Source of the DNA: Colocasia esculenta
Taxonomy: Eukaryota > Streptophyta > Magnoliopsida > Alismatales > Araceae
DNA length: 64,000 nt
NCBI GenBank assembly: GCA_014218235.1
Contig: CM024758.1
Location: forward strand, 97,439,698-97,503,697
Reading direction: 5' to 3'
In this document: positions 18,074-28,885 of the stretch, piece after piece
How positions within the stretch are numbered: position 1 is the stretch's first letter
Layout of the letters: every line of letters begins with the position of its first letter
The notes under the pieces: generated by a model
Databases searched by the model: none
Told to the model about the DNA's origin: nothing
The model's input: the letters and a program-made list of their open reading frames with translations, nothing else
Made by a program: the position numbers and the translations under genes

Positions 18074-21000
18074 TGTAGCACCCCGGAAATTTTAGTATAT
18101 AAAAGAATCAAATTTAAATAAAAGTGTTGGAGGGACTTCCAACATTATATATTAATGACCCAATATCATAAGCGGGTCAATGGACATCATTTGGCCCAAT
18201 AATCAAATAAAGCTAGAAAATGCATGAAAATTCGTAACTCTAAATAGGCTGAAATTAGAAAGAGGCAATTTGAGTTGAATTGGGATGCAATCATGCATTC
18301 TTGGCAACCCAAATTCGTACCTATCTATGGTGGGAGGTTTCCTAAAGCCTCACACACTCTAAGGGAGGAAGGAATCCTCAAAAGATAGGAAACTGCCCTG
18401 TCAAAACCGCAGCTTAGCTTTCCTAGTTATAATAGGACTCCTAAACACCATGGTTGCTTCAATACTCTTCACCAAACCCTAGGAACGAGTTTTAGAACTT
18501 GCTGGGGTCGTGTGGAGAAGTTCTTGGTGGCTGGGGAGAAGGAGATCATCCCACTAAGCTGTTCTTCTTCCCTGTTGTGTCTGCTGCGATCTGCACAGAC
18601 CATCTTCTTGAAGTCGACCAAGGTGAGTCAAACCTAAACCAAACTTGCAAGGCTTATACCCCTGGAAAGAGGGTCAAGGCTACGTTCTAACCCAAGTGGA
18701 ATTCTCAAATTCTATGTAGTATACACGGAGCAGTAAGCGTTTTCCTCCGAGTGTTTGAACTCGGGTTTTCTGGAAAAATGAGACTTCTTCAACCCAGAAG
18801 GTAGGTTTTCTCGGGCCAAACCTTAATATATCCTATACCAATGTGTAGAGCATCAAGTTAACTTTCGTTTACCACTGGTTTCATCGAATTCTAATGAGTA
18901 TATTTTGAGTTATAAGTGTTTTTCCAAAGTCGCGCACTGTTAGGGTTTTTTCCCGTTCTTCTTTTTATGCACGTGATTCAAGACTGAATTTGACTAAACT
19001 TCCTTCACAAAAATTTTTTTAATTGAAGTCACGATCATCTTTTATTTTGGACGTTTTGTCCAAAAGTCCTTGTTAGAGAGTTACAGGTGTGGGAAGAGAG
19101 TCACTGCATGATACTGGGATTTCGGGCTACACTTAACTTTCTGTTCATTATATGTTTTCTCGGATTATAGACCTAATTAGATCAAACCCTCAACATTAAA
19201 GTTCTTCTACTAGTTGTCCTCTTTATCTTTGGTGTTGAACATTTTGTCTAAATGTCATTCGCTAGAGAGTTATAAGAGGTGGAAGGGAATCGCTGCATGA
19301 GACGTGTTTTCTGGTTACACCTGACCATGTGTTTTGTTCTGGAAGGGCCACTAGTGTGGACACTACTTGAGGTAGTGTCGACACACTGTCCCAAAACAGC
19401 CCAGAAAGTGTTCTGGGAAGCTCTCTAGTGTCGACACTACCTCATCTAGTGTCGACACACTGTCCCAGTTTGACCCAGAAAGTTCTGGGAAACTGATCTA
19501 GTGTCGACACTACCTGATCTAGTGTCGACACACTGTCCCATATTTTCCAGAAGGTTTTCTAGAACCTGTCTCTAGTGTCGACACTACTTGACCAGTTTTT
19601 TTCATGTTTTTGCTTTGTGTTTGAAGCATGGTGTCGACACCAGCATGGGTTGTGTCGACACTACCTTTACAAGATATTGCATGTTTTGGGTCTGTTCATT
19701 TCATAATGTCTATTTAATGGCTTAAAAGTGTTTAACCCATTGAAAAATTCTTAATGTCATGAATATTATTCTAATTGCTTCCTTAATGAAGTGATCATAC
19801 ATGAAACTGGTGATTTACTCTTGTTACCATTCTAGCTTGATTTACATGATAATTTTTTTTATATCTTAAAATCTTGTAAACCCATATGTAGTTAAATGCA
19901 TTGTCCACTGCATGCCGTCATGTTAAGTATTTTCCGAGGGTTTGAGACCGACGGATTGTGAATTTACACATGTGCATCTCTACACACTTATACATCTAGG
20001 GCGTGCACTTCCTTCTCTTCTTGTTCTCGTCTCTGTGTGAATTGCCATCTAGACTAAAGCCATTAATGTAAAGATTGAACTAAATTGTAAATCTTATCAT
20101 TCAGCTGCCGAATTTATCTCTTGACTATTGTCCTCATGAATCATGTTCAATTTATTTATTTCTTCTCATCATCATCATGAACATGACATTACACATGCTT
20201 ACTTTTTGAAACTCTCATCGCCATTATTTATGACTGTGGGTATCTACATTTAAAATTTTACATGAGATGGCTGACAGGGCACGGAGTGTGTCCAAGGGCT
20301 CCAGTCTAGCCCCAATGACGGCGAGTCATAAATATACTGTTAACCATGGGGTATAATGATTACCTGCGTTGCACTGCGCTGTCTCTCGTGGCTTTCTTTC
20401 TTGTTGAATTGTTTAGATACTAACCACATACACGTGTGTCCTGGTGTACATTCTTGATGGATCTTTTCTTGGTGTACATTGGTGTCTACGTGCCTGATTA
20501 GTGTTACTTGAACGTGCTTGTGCAATCTTGTTTGCTTGCTTGCGTGATATGGCCATCCTGCATTTATTGCAACTAGTGATATCTTGCTTTCTTGAAAACT
20601 ATTGACATTAAGTGAAATCTTGCGTGCTTGTGCAAAGTGATCTATTGCTAGTTCTTTCTTGGCACCTTGTTCAAAAATCTTATTCTATCTTGTTCACTCT
20701 ATCCAGCTTGTTTTATATATCATGTTTTAATGCATTTTGTTCGTACTTGCGTATCATTCATCGTACTTGCCTAGTTCTAAAATGTTATCACTTATATCAT
20801 TGCCGCACATTGAGATATAAATCCTACTGGGCTAGTTTGCTCATCCCCTACCTTTTCCCAATCTAGGTGACTATGAAGTTCAAGAGGAAGAGCAAGTCGA
20901 GGATGGGAATGCATCCGAGTGATGAGCGTCCAATTATGAGTCTAGTTTTTGTAGTTTATTTTGAGAGTTAGAACATGTAGTAGGGTAAATGTACTTTCCT

Positions 21001-21221
21001 TTTTATTGAGTCTTAGTCCTGTATTAGTTTATCTGAGACAAATATGAGATTTGAATACAATTTATATTGAGTTCAACATTTGGGACCCTATTATGATGTT
21101 TGTGTTGATACACATTTAGCGCGTGCTAGCTAGAGGCTTATTTGCCGACTGTCCATGTCCTGAGATATCGACTCGAATTGTTCGAACTAATATCTGCTGC
21201 GTAAATTCTCGGGACGTGACA
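18074..21221 (+). repeat. Gypsy-1 3' LTR
   Basis: 3,148 bp and closely similar to the 5' LTR. The palindromic array (about 19350-19665) has one unit fewer. The splice-like donor (18623) and acceptor (20866) are kept, and the TATA-like box has one change. Followed by the CTTCC target copy at 21222-21226. Confidence 0.92.
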
Positions 21222-23210
21222 CTTCCTCTCAGCAGCAAGAGGAACAAGTTCATGTTCAAGAGACTCAAGTACCAGAACCTGGAGAGCCAGTACTTGAACA
21301 GCAACCAGTGGAAGAAAAAGAGCCTGAGTCACAGGCAGAGCAGTAGTAGTCAGTGAAAGATCAATCCCAGCAGGTTAAGCAGCAACCTAAAGAGCAGAAG
21401 GACCAGGAGCCAGAACCTCAAGAACTATCTATTGTAGTTTTTCAACAGAAAAGTGAGCAGCAGGAAATTTTAGAGAAGCCTCCACTAGCAGCAGCAGCAG
21501 AAGTTGAGCAGAAGCAGCAGGAACCCCAGCAAGAGTCTAGGCCTAAGAGATCCCTTGAAGATGTTTCCAAGCCCAAGGTCAAGACCTTCAAAAGGAAAGT
21601 GAAGAGAAGACTGATAAAGGATGGTGAACCTGTATTCCCTTCTCCTTCTAGGCCAACTCCACCTATTCCAACTCCCTCTGTTGAACTTCCTCCAGAGCCT
21701 AAAGAACCCACACCATCTCATCCTCAACCTACTGCACCCTCTGCACCTACTTCCTCCACTACTGAAATTCCTCCACTATCTGCCTCATCGGATCCTCCTC
21801 CACTTGCATCCATTCCAGGGGATCCATTTCATCAAGACATAAAATTCCAATCTACCCTATGAAATACCAATTTAAACCTTCCAAGGCACACATTCCTATT
21901 CTACATACTCAACCTGCACATTATTTTTCTTCTCTTCCCACTGCTACCAAATCAGGAAAGTCCCTCCTCCATTTAGCTGAATTCTTCCAAGCATTCAGCT
22001 TTCCTCCTCCTGTGGACCCAAGTTGGGAGATAACCTTCCAAACTTTTCCTCCCTTTTGGTATGCCTTCATCTACCATTCTGAGCATTACATGAATTTGTT
22101 CAAAGAATATCTTTCTATTAGAGCTTTTCTTGAAGTCCATGAAATGCCAGGTTTCACATTTGAACACTGGCTTCCCACTCTTCTTCGCACCACACAAATC
22201 TCAGTGGATGAACTCCGCCTGATTTCTTAAAAATGCCATAGCCTAACCCCCAAAGAATTCCTTGATCTCTATCCTGAAGAAGCTGTCAGATATCAGGAGT
22301 CCCAATCCAGGAACCAATTCTTAGATGTCCAACTTCATTTGAATATGAGGTTCTATGATCTGTTTGGGCTCCTCATCAAGGATTCTCAGGCCAAGTATAA
22401 CCGCATGAAATTATTCAACTTTGAAAGATTCAAGCTTGGATTGTCTGATGTGTCTGAAGGCCAATGTGAAAATCTTCTAAGAGGCCAAAGAGAAATCATT
22501 CCCTCCATGACTGTGGCTTTACCATCTGGACTATAGCCATCCTTCTTAGGAATTGTTGCTCATAGAAAAGACTTTGCTGAAGCAGTATTCAACAGATTTA
22601 TCCGGATTGCCACTAGATTCAAAATCAAGTACAAACTGAAGTTGTCCTTTCAAAGATTTGTGTTTCTACAGCTTTCCAAGGACCCTCATCACCTGTTAGA
22701 CTTTCAGTTGTGTTTTGCTGAATTTGAAAGGTTCTCCCTTGATTAGTGGGCAGCTGCTTACCCTACAGATCACTCTGAGTGTGAGAAAATGAAGCTCTCT
22801 CCCTAAGAGTTTTTGTCCAAAAGTCTCAAGGACTTAAGGAAGCACATTGGTCATAAGTGGGCTCAAAGATATTTAGTGTATTATCAAGCCAAAGATGCAG
22901 CTGTGACCAGAGGTTTGCACTGGAACATTACAGTCCATGAATTTCTTCATCTTGCAGCCTCTAAGAAGTTTGTTCCCCTTAAGTATCGTCTGAGCACGGA
23001 CAAATACTACCTCAAGAGAAGCTGGTACCATAGGCGCCACATCAAATCTCATAGGAAGCTGCCCACCACCAATCTCAACTATAATATTAACTCTGCTTTG
23101 TTTTAATTTCTTCTCTGAAAATGAGGAGAATCTCTGGGATCTTCTAAACCATATCTTGCTCAAATTCCAGATCTTTGTACTTACCTAGCTTCTTATCTCG
23201 GTCTTAAACA
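21222..23210 (+). pseudogene. Copia-1 accessory gene, 3' half
   Basis: It continues the gene cut at 8261. A Gln/Glu-rich segment (21230-21530) is followed by a Lys/Arg patch (near 21585-21610), a Pro-rich stretch (PSPSRPTPPIPTPSVELPPE, 21640-21800) and a conserved C-terminal region. That region starts at KPSKAHIPILHTQPAH (near 21875) and includes GFTFEHWLPTLLR, LRFYDLFGLLI-type and LHWNITVHEFLHLAAS motifs, and it ends near 23200. Stops at 21351, 22229, 22535, 22746 and 22806 and shifts near 21840 break it. The C-terminal region is conserved with Copia-2 but I recognise no family. There is no clear signal peptide or membrane segment. Confidence 0.65.
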
Positions 23211-23302
23211 CTATGTTCCTTAATTTTAATGTAGTTATGATCCATGTTCTCCTTGCTTATTTCATGTTTTCCTTGTGATTCGTTACCCTTTTTGTTAATG
23301 CC

Positions 23303-23319
23303 ACAAGGGGGAGAAAGAG
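23303..23319 (+). promoter_or_regulatory. Upstream polypurine tract of Copia-1
   Basis: ACAAGGGGGAGAAAGAG about 115 bp before the main tract. Repeated GGGGGAGA tracts before the 3' LTR are a known Sirevirus feature; Copia-2 has the same pair. Confidence 0.7.
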
Positions 23320-23417
23320 TTAAGCTAAGAAACTAGAATATCATCTAAATCTCAAAACTTTTATTTTTTATTTTTTTCACTATTTTTCACTGTCTATTTT
23401 AAAGTTTTTGTCATTAC

Positions 23418-23430
23418 AAAAAGGGGGAGA
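23418..23430 (+). promoter_or_regulatory. Main polypurine tract of Copia-1
   Basis: AAAAAGGGGGAGA two bases before the 3' LTR start TGTTGAGCAACTACCCC. Confidence 0.85.
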
Positions 23431-23636
23431 ATTGTTGAGCAACTACCCCTAAGAAAATCTAAGACTTTGAAGATATAGTATATATCATGTTTTTGCTATG
23501 ACAAATCTTTAAATAGACTATCTACAAAATAAATGTATCACAAAATATATATGTATACAACTATGTGATAAACTTCATCGCCAAAAAATTTTCTAAGTCC
23601 ATAGACTCTCAATACATCATACTGTATCCGACTTCA

Positions 23637-23912
23637 GACTCCGACTCCTTAAGAATCGAAGTCAAAACCATCCTGAAAATTTTCTAAGTCCATACAGCTA
23701 TACATGATTCGACTGTTCACTTCGACTCATACAGTCGAATGCTTCATAAATCCTAACTACGTAATTCGACTGTTGACTCTGACTCCTTAAGAATTGAAGT
23801 CAAAACCATCCTGAAATTTTTCTAAGTCCATACAGCTATACATGATTCGACTGTTCACTTCGACTCATACAGTCGAATGCTTCATAAATCCTAACTACGT
23901 AATTCGACTATC
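23637..23912. repeat. 138-bp tandem duplication in the Copia-1 LTR
   Basis: GACTCCGACTCCTTAAGAAT at 23637 recurs as GACTCTGACTCCTTAAGAAT at 23775, and CTAAGTCCATACAGCTATAC recurs at 23684 and 23822, giving a constant 138-bp period. The block carries four of the CGACT motifs. Neither Copia-2 LTR has this duplication. Confidence 0.85.
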
Positions 23913-24780
23913 GACTTCGACTCTTACAGTCGAATGCTTTAGAAATCGATCTCCATTATATCCGACTGCTGAAGTCGAATTACTCTTTCTAAGCTTTGCT
24001 AAAATCGAATTATTCTTTTTTTCTCCGACTTCTGTATTCAAGTATAGTTCATATTGAAGTCGAATCACTTCTATTTCTTCAGTCGAATTGTATGATCTTT
24101 TGCTTTTGACTTCACTGTTAGTTCTGTACATATTTTTTCTGAAGTCTGATAAACTCCAATCTAATCTTGTTTCCTAATCATCTTGGATATAGTTTCTAAT
24201 AAGATCTTCATTGACTTAATATTTTATTGATCCATCAAATTGTCATTATTTTATTATTATTTCTCTGTCAGGACAAGTTATATTATACTTAAAATTTTCA
24301 TCTAAATTCTGTGCAGACTATTTCCAAAATATTTTGAACCGAGCTTTGTGTTCTTCATGTCTTTGTTCTGGATTTTCTTGGATATAATAGATACAGTGCA
24401 TTTATGAATTCTCAGACGCATGGCATCTGACAAGACTCACCTACCACTGTCAGACCCATACCCTTCTTTTTAGCATATCTGTCTGACTCCCTTTTTTGTC
24501 TGAAAGCATGCCTATTCGAGGTTTCCATACCTTCTTTTATTCTCCTCTGACTTACCTACCTCTAAGGTATGGAGATCCCTTTTATTTTTGTCTTGTCCTT
24601 GCTGCAGACATTTATTGAAGCACGATTTTAGCATGCCTCCTTCAGAGTCCACTCCGAGAGAGAAAGAGCTAATCTTCTAGCTATAAAGACTGCACCTCTT
24701 CTGAAGACCTTGGAAAGAAGCAAAACTGAAGAACTCCTGGATACAAGCTCATCAAGATCCAAAGGATTCTAGAGTTATCT

Positions 24781-24840
24781 TCAAACGGCCAGATTGCAAA
24801 CGGCCACATTTCCAATGGCCATCTTTCAAACGGCTATATT
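24781..24840 (+). promoter_or_regulatory. 4 x 15-bp AACGG (MSA-like) repeat next to the Copia-1 TATA box
   Basis: TCAAACGGCCA, GCAAACGGCCA, TCCAATGGCCA and TCAAACGGCTA start at 24781, 24796, 24811 and 24826, an exact 15-bp spacing. The MSA element bound by MYB3R factors has core AACGG in the context YCYAACGGYYA; the third copy looks like a CpG-decayed perfect match. The TATA box follows 9 bp later. Related LTRs in the window keep AACGG cores at the same place. Confidence 0.6.
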
Positions 24841-24848
24841 TTGAAGAA

Positions 24849-24856
24849 TATAAAAG
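24849..24856 (+). promoter_or_regulatory. TATA box of the Copia-1 LTR
   Basis: TATAAAAG, matching TATAAAAG on the minus strand in both Copia-2 LTRs (38729-38722 and 60349-60342) and in the terminal LTR fragment (63222-63215). Confidence 0.8.
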
Positions 24857-25603
24857 GAGCTAAAGTTTGAAAGACAATAACAAGAGTGATAGCAGAAGCT
24901 ACTTAAGCCATTGAAAATTCCAGTGAGCTTCACATTTCAAAAAGCTAGAATTCACAAGCCTTCTTGCAAGCCCAGTGAAAGAGCTTCCAAATTCAGCAGA
25001 AATTCTCTGAAGCTCTCTGAGTCTCTTAGAAGTCTTGTGTTCGGGTGGCAATTGTAACTGCCTACTTTTCTGAAGTCCACCCTTCTCATTCAGATAGGAT
25101 TTGAGTCTTATTTCTGATCCATCAAAGTCCTTCTGAATTCGTTGTGTTTGTGCTCAGCTTTGAGGCAAACACTCAATTGTCTTACTATCTATTTGTTGTG
25201 TAATTTCTGCAGAAGTCTGTTTCTACATTTCCCCTCCTGTGTAGGGAAGGCCTTGTGAAGGCAATTGTTGTACCCCTATTTAGGGAAGACTTGCTAAGGG
25301 AGCAAGTGGGTGTGTAATTCCTCTCAAGGGTGAGAGAAGGCCAATTTATTGACAGATAGTGAAAATCTCAAGTGGTTGACTTGAGGACTGGACGTAGGAC
25401 TTCCATATAGAAGGGCCGAACCAGGATAAATCTCTGTGCATTTCTGTGTGATTGTTTCCGCCCTGTTTACACTTGAATCACACACATCTCACTAAGTTCT
25501 AACAAATTTATTTAGTAATGTTCATTTCCAAAGAAAACTTTTAAACAAAGAAGTCCTATTCATCCCCCCTCTAGGACATTCTTAGTGCCATTTCAATCCA
25601 ACA

Positions 25604-27069
25604 CCATCTCCATCATGAGATTGGCCATCTCAGTCTGCCAGCACTGCATAACTTCATATTTGGTGTCATCTGACATCGCCTGAAAAGCGGCCCTAGTTGG
25701 TGATACGAAGAATGGTTTGGGTCATCCCCCATCAACCGAGAGGTGTTCCTCTTCGGGATGGAGGCTTGCAACCTCGTCTTCATCCGCTCCTTCACGGTCA
25801 TCTCGGATTTTTCTCTGGAGTGGCCCGTGATCATATTCAAGTGGTAGCTCTACGGCCAGCCCCTGATTTGATGGTCCAACTTGACCACTGTGCTGTCCTT
25901 GGGGAGGTCTTTTGGTAGCACTTCGGGTATATCGATGGACCGCATCACCTCCACAGCCGGGTTCATCTACCCTGACCACGTCTGTGGGGACACCGGATGG
26001 CTCGGCTAGGTCCCTACTAGAGGCATAATAGGTGAATATCTTTATCCTCCATCTGCTTCATGAGTCCACAACACCCTTCGCTTCTTCGACTTTTGTATGC
26101 CTGGGCGAAATGCTTCCCCCAGCCTATCAAAGACTGAGGTGCTCAGTCTTTCGAAGACCGAGACTCGCGGTGCGAGAGCTTCATGGCAGCCTGTGTCTCC
26201 CCCAGGGATGGGTTCTGCTTGAGAGGAGATGAAGTTGGGCTTCCGATATATGCCCCTCCTCTTCTGCCTGCGAGAACGATGGGGTTCGGGGTTCTGAGCT
26301 TTTTCTGGCTCAGAATGTTGTTTCTTCGGCTTTTGTGTGGGTTGGCCTGCTCTCCCTTCTTTTATCCGGTGAGCCTCCTACTTGGTGACCCATCTGTCTC
26401 ATTTTGCAAGACTGATGTGCTGTCAAGCTGCTCGCTTGTTTAGGTTGGGATCCTTTTCGGGAGCCCTGTTTGTTTTGTCGCATCTCCTGGAGGGGAGCGA
26501 ATTGTTGGTGGTGGATATGGTGGGGACGCATCTGTCCCTCGACATGATCGACTCGCCTCCATTGAGCTGGACACATACGTCTCTGACGAGAACTATCTTG
26601 CCAGAGTTGGAAATGACCGCCATGGGCTTATTACCCTTGCGGCCCTGGCGTTGCCCCCTTTTTGTAGGGACTGCGACATAGGAAATAATATTACCTTGAA
26701 GACTCGGACTTGATTTGGACGGAGCTTGATGCCCCCAGCAGCTGCTAGCTTGAGTGCTGCCACCGTGTTATCTTGATGGCGGGCACCACCTCCAAGAAGT
26801 AGGGGGAGCCTACAACAGTGGGGAAGTCGCCGAACACCATGGGAGTGGTGAGGTAGCTGCATTTGGCGTGATTGGCGACGACGAGCGGACCATATGTGAC
26901 CGCTGCCATTTGGTTTAGTTGAGGTGGTTGCAGGTGGAAACAGGCTTTTCATGCCGGCTTCAGCTCCTTTTGATCCTGCAGTGATGTCAACCGTTACAGA
27001 GTCCATAGTGGCATAAGATCTTTTACGTATGTATGAAAGGCAGGAAAGGTCCCATCGGGCATGCCAGAT
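25604..27069 (-). pseudogene. gag: Gag region of a TAT-like gypsy element, cut by Copia-1
   Basis: Minus-strand leader and gag remnant downstream of the LTR 27070-28495. An open frame 27087-26593 contains MDSVTVDITAGSKGAEAGMKSLF from an internal Met near 27003. A clearer gag-like piece near the Copia-1 junction reads SPTRAAFQAMSDDTKYEV and then QCWQTEMANLM (about 25715-25610). Stops and frame changes separate the pieces, and the middle is rich in charged residues. Copia-1 interrupts it at 25603; the rest lies left of the window. I assign the lineage from the leader and the LTR ends, with moderate certainty. Confidence 0.55.
27048..27067 (-). promoter_or_regulatory. Primer binding site of the minus-strand TAT-like element
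   Basis: Read on the minus strand, CTGGCATGCCCGATGGGACC begins two bases after the LTR end. The pattern resembles the leader of TAT-lineage elements such as Grande; I do not assign the tRNA. Confidence 0.5.
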
Positions 27070-27725
27070 TGTCGAAACGCGGAACACGCTGGCGGATATT
27101 TTTTCCTGACGTGTGTATATTTATTTTTATTGTATGGGTGTGCCAGACTGTTTTGAGAAAATAGACAAACTTTAATATTTTATGGGGTGCATAGGGTTAA
27201 ATGCCCTAAGCATTCGAATATTTGTGTACATATTCTATGTGCGTCCTTTTTACTAGGCGATTAGGGTGATCATGTACTAGACCATTCCCCACCGACCGAG
27301 TCGATATTTCGTTTACATCGAGTGAAACCTCGAACACCTTTGATATGTTACGTTTGTTAAAAGACCTTGTCGACTATGGGATTGGAAACGATATTTAGAC
27401 ATCCATATCTTTGCATCCATAAATATTTTTGTCGCATTTGCATTTATATTTTAATGGGGTGTATGTACCACCATCAAATATTACAAAAAGTGTTTGTGCC
27501 TTCCGCATGTATTATTTTATAACATGAAAGGACTTATTTAAAAAAGGGGCATAATCATTATAAAGACCTGCAGTGTCTTCTTTTAACCACCATGTCTTTC
27601 ACCACCAAGCAGAGGCCACGTCCTTCACCACCAAGCAAAGGTATTCCTTCTCCTTATGTGTGTGTCTTGCTTCTATGTATTCTCTCTTCTCCCTTCCCGT
27701 GTCCCCTCTTCTTGACCCTTGGCCT

Positions 27726-27736
27726 CCTATTTATAC
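27726..27736 (-). promoter_or_regulatory. Sense TATA box of the TAT-like LTR
   Basis: Minus-strand GTATAAATAGG followed by AGGCCAAGGGTC. Orientation agrees with the element, so this is the likely retrotransposon promoter. Confidence 0.6.
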
Positions 27737-27789
27737 GGGCTTCAGGGGCTAAGGGGAGACCCCACGAATGGCTTTGGCCGCTTGTGGGT

Positions 27790-28130
27790 TTTGCTGCGGA
27801 AACCCCACCCCCCCCTCCCCGGGGGGGGGGGGGGGGGGGTGCTGGGCGCAGAAACCACCCCCCACCCCTCGTGGGGGGTCCGGTGCATGAACCCCCCTAT
27901 GGGGTGTTCTGCGCAGGAACCTTCCGTTGGGGGGGGGGTGTTCTGCGTAGGAACCACCTGTGGGGGGTTCCACCACCATGGGGGGTGGGGGGTGTTCTGC
28001 ACAGGAAACCCCCGTGGGGGGTGGTCAGGCGCACAAACACCCCGTGGGGGTTTTTTGTGCACATCCGTGGGGGGGGGGGGGGGGGGTGGTGGTCAGGCGC
28101 ATGAACACCAGTGGGGGGTGGTCGGCCAGC
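27790..28130. repeat. G-run tandem repeats in the TAT-like LTR
   Basis: Units of about 40-55 bp built on GTGGGGGGT, TTCTGCGCAGGAACC (palindromic core CTGCGCAG) and GGTCAGGCGCA, with G runs up to 18-20 bases near 27821-27839 and 28070-28086. Many G4-forming combinations are possible on the plus strand. Confidence 0.8.
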
Positions 28131-28135
28131 CCAAG

Positions 28136-28144
28136 CTATAAAAG
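28136..28144 (+). promoter_or_regulatory. Antisense TATA box of the TAT-like LTR
   Basis: CTATAAAAG followed by TGGGCCCCTCGGGCTC, pointing out of the element toward 28500. It is 400 bp from the oppositely oriented TATA box at 27736, across the G-rich array. Confidence 0.45.
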
Positions 28145-28495
28145 TGGGCCCCTCGGGCTCTTTTGTCCCCGGTTGCAGCCTGCGGAATCCTCGTTTGAAG
28201 CCCGTTTGTTTTTGTCTTCGAGTGTCGGGGTCGTTTCGTTGGCCCGGGCACTTGCACGACATGTATATCACATCGGACTCGAACTGACATTGATCTTGCG
28301 TGACAGAGGTTATATACCTTAGCCCATCGCGTTATCGAACATCGTATTTAAAATTTATTCCGAATTGAATCGGAGTAATATCTTTGAACCTGTTTATCTC
28401 AAATGTTTGAAATAGGCGAGTCCGAGGATTTTTCCCGAAGCTTTACAATTTTTCAGGCGAGTTTATTTTGTCTGACCTTTGCTCGAACCCCGACA

Positions 28496-28874
28496 TTTTT
28501 TCTAGGTTCAACAAATGTGTTTTAACAAAATGACTTTAAGAGCTTTGCTTCAGAGTTTAGTGCACTCTAGCAAAAATCGTGAATGTTAATGCATACAGAG
28601 ATGCTTCTTGTGAGCATAAGTAGGCAGGTTTAACACATTGTAATCTACTTCCACTAATTAAATGTGTGAAGATGTTATTTTAGGGCATTTTAGTAACATG
28701 TGATTTATCGTCATAATGAGTAGAATTCATGAAGATAAAAAGTTCAAGGGGTTAATTAAAGTGCTTCGAAAGAGTACTTCTAATGATGAAATGAGGGAAG
28801 TTTACCGCATTTTAAGATAGAGAGATTAATGCGTTATAGTTATGGATTGGTGTCGTATGTGTTTATATTAATGA
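28496..28874. other. Intergenic host DNA
   Basis: AT-rich sequence with no long open frame and no recognised repeat. It lies between the TAT-like LTR and the LINE-like insertion. Confidence 0.6.
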
Positions 28875-28885
28875 ATCAACTTTGC

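Larger units (their letters stand above)
8262..21221 (+). mobile_element. Gypsy-1: complete Tekay/Del-like chromovirus (Ty3/gypsy)
   Basis: A full-structure element of 12,960 bp, including a nested solo LTR. The two LTRs are 3,227 and 3,148 bp (8262-11488 and 18074-21221), each TGTAGCACC...GACGTGACA. A perfect 5-bp target duplication CTTCC flanks it (8257-8261 and 21222-21226). The primer site follows the 5' LTR, the polypurine tract precedes the 3' LTR, and the order gag-PR-RT-RH-IN-chromodomain is that of a chromovirus. It interrupts the Copia-1 accessory gene. All coding parts carry frameshifts or stops, so it is not autonomous. Confidence 0.92.
2439..25603 (+). mobile_element. Copia-1: Sirevirus-like Ty1/copia element, 5'-incomplete, with two nested insertions
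   Basis: Plus-strand element in the order gag (C-terminal part), PR, IN, RT, RNase H, accessory gene, polypurine tracts, 3' LTR. Its 5' LTR and most of gag lie left of the TAT-like insertion, outside the window. Copia order (IN before RT), the IYVDD reverse-transcriptase box, the extra gene after pol and the repeated GGGGGAGA tracts indicate the Sirevirus lineage. Gypsy-1 (8262-21221) splits the accessory gene. Compared with its close relative Copia-2, this copy has many more stops and frameshifts, several of the C-to-T or G-to-A kind expected from methylated-cytosine decay. It is not autonomous. Confidence 0.85.
23433..25603 (+). repeat. Copia-1 3' LTR
   Basis: 2,171 bp, TGTTGAGCAAC...CAATCCAACA. 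The left part carries AATTCGACT / AGTCGAAT inverted motifs (23600-24115), with a 138-bp tandem duplication. A 4 x 15-bp AACGG array (24781-24840) and the TATA box (24849) mark the core promoter. The conserved block around 25380-25450 (complement of GGTTCGGCCCTTC...CATGGAAGTCCTAC) and the C-tract (25564-25569) lie near the end. The Copia-1 host resumes at 25604. Confidence 0.9.
27070..28495 (-). mobile_element. 5' LTR of a minus-strand TAT-like gypsy element
   Basis: On the minus strand it starts TGTCGGGGTTCGAG (28495) and ends TTTCGACA (27070), giving 1,426 bp with TGTCG/CGACA ends. A primer site follows. The flanking TTTTT (28496-28500) could be one target copy; the partner is outside the window. 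The centre is an extremely G-rich tandem region on the plus strand, bounded by two opposed TATA boxes. Confidence 0.7.

Noticed and set aside
21353..21862. Gln/Pro-rich frame considered as a host transcription factor
   Set aside because: The same region, in the same order, occurs in Copia-2 after pol; it is the accessory gene linker interrupted by Gypsy-1.
27592..28322. Several 100-170-codon frames in the G-run region (Gly/Pro-rich)
   Set aside because: All six frames are open simply because stops are rare in G/C runs; the sequence is LTR tandem repeat.
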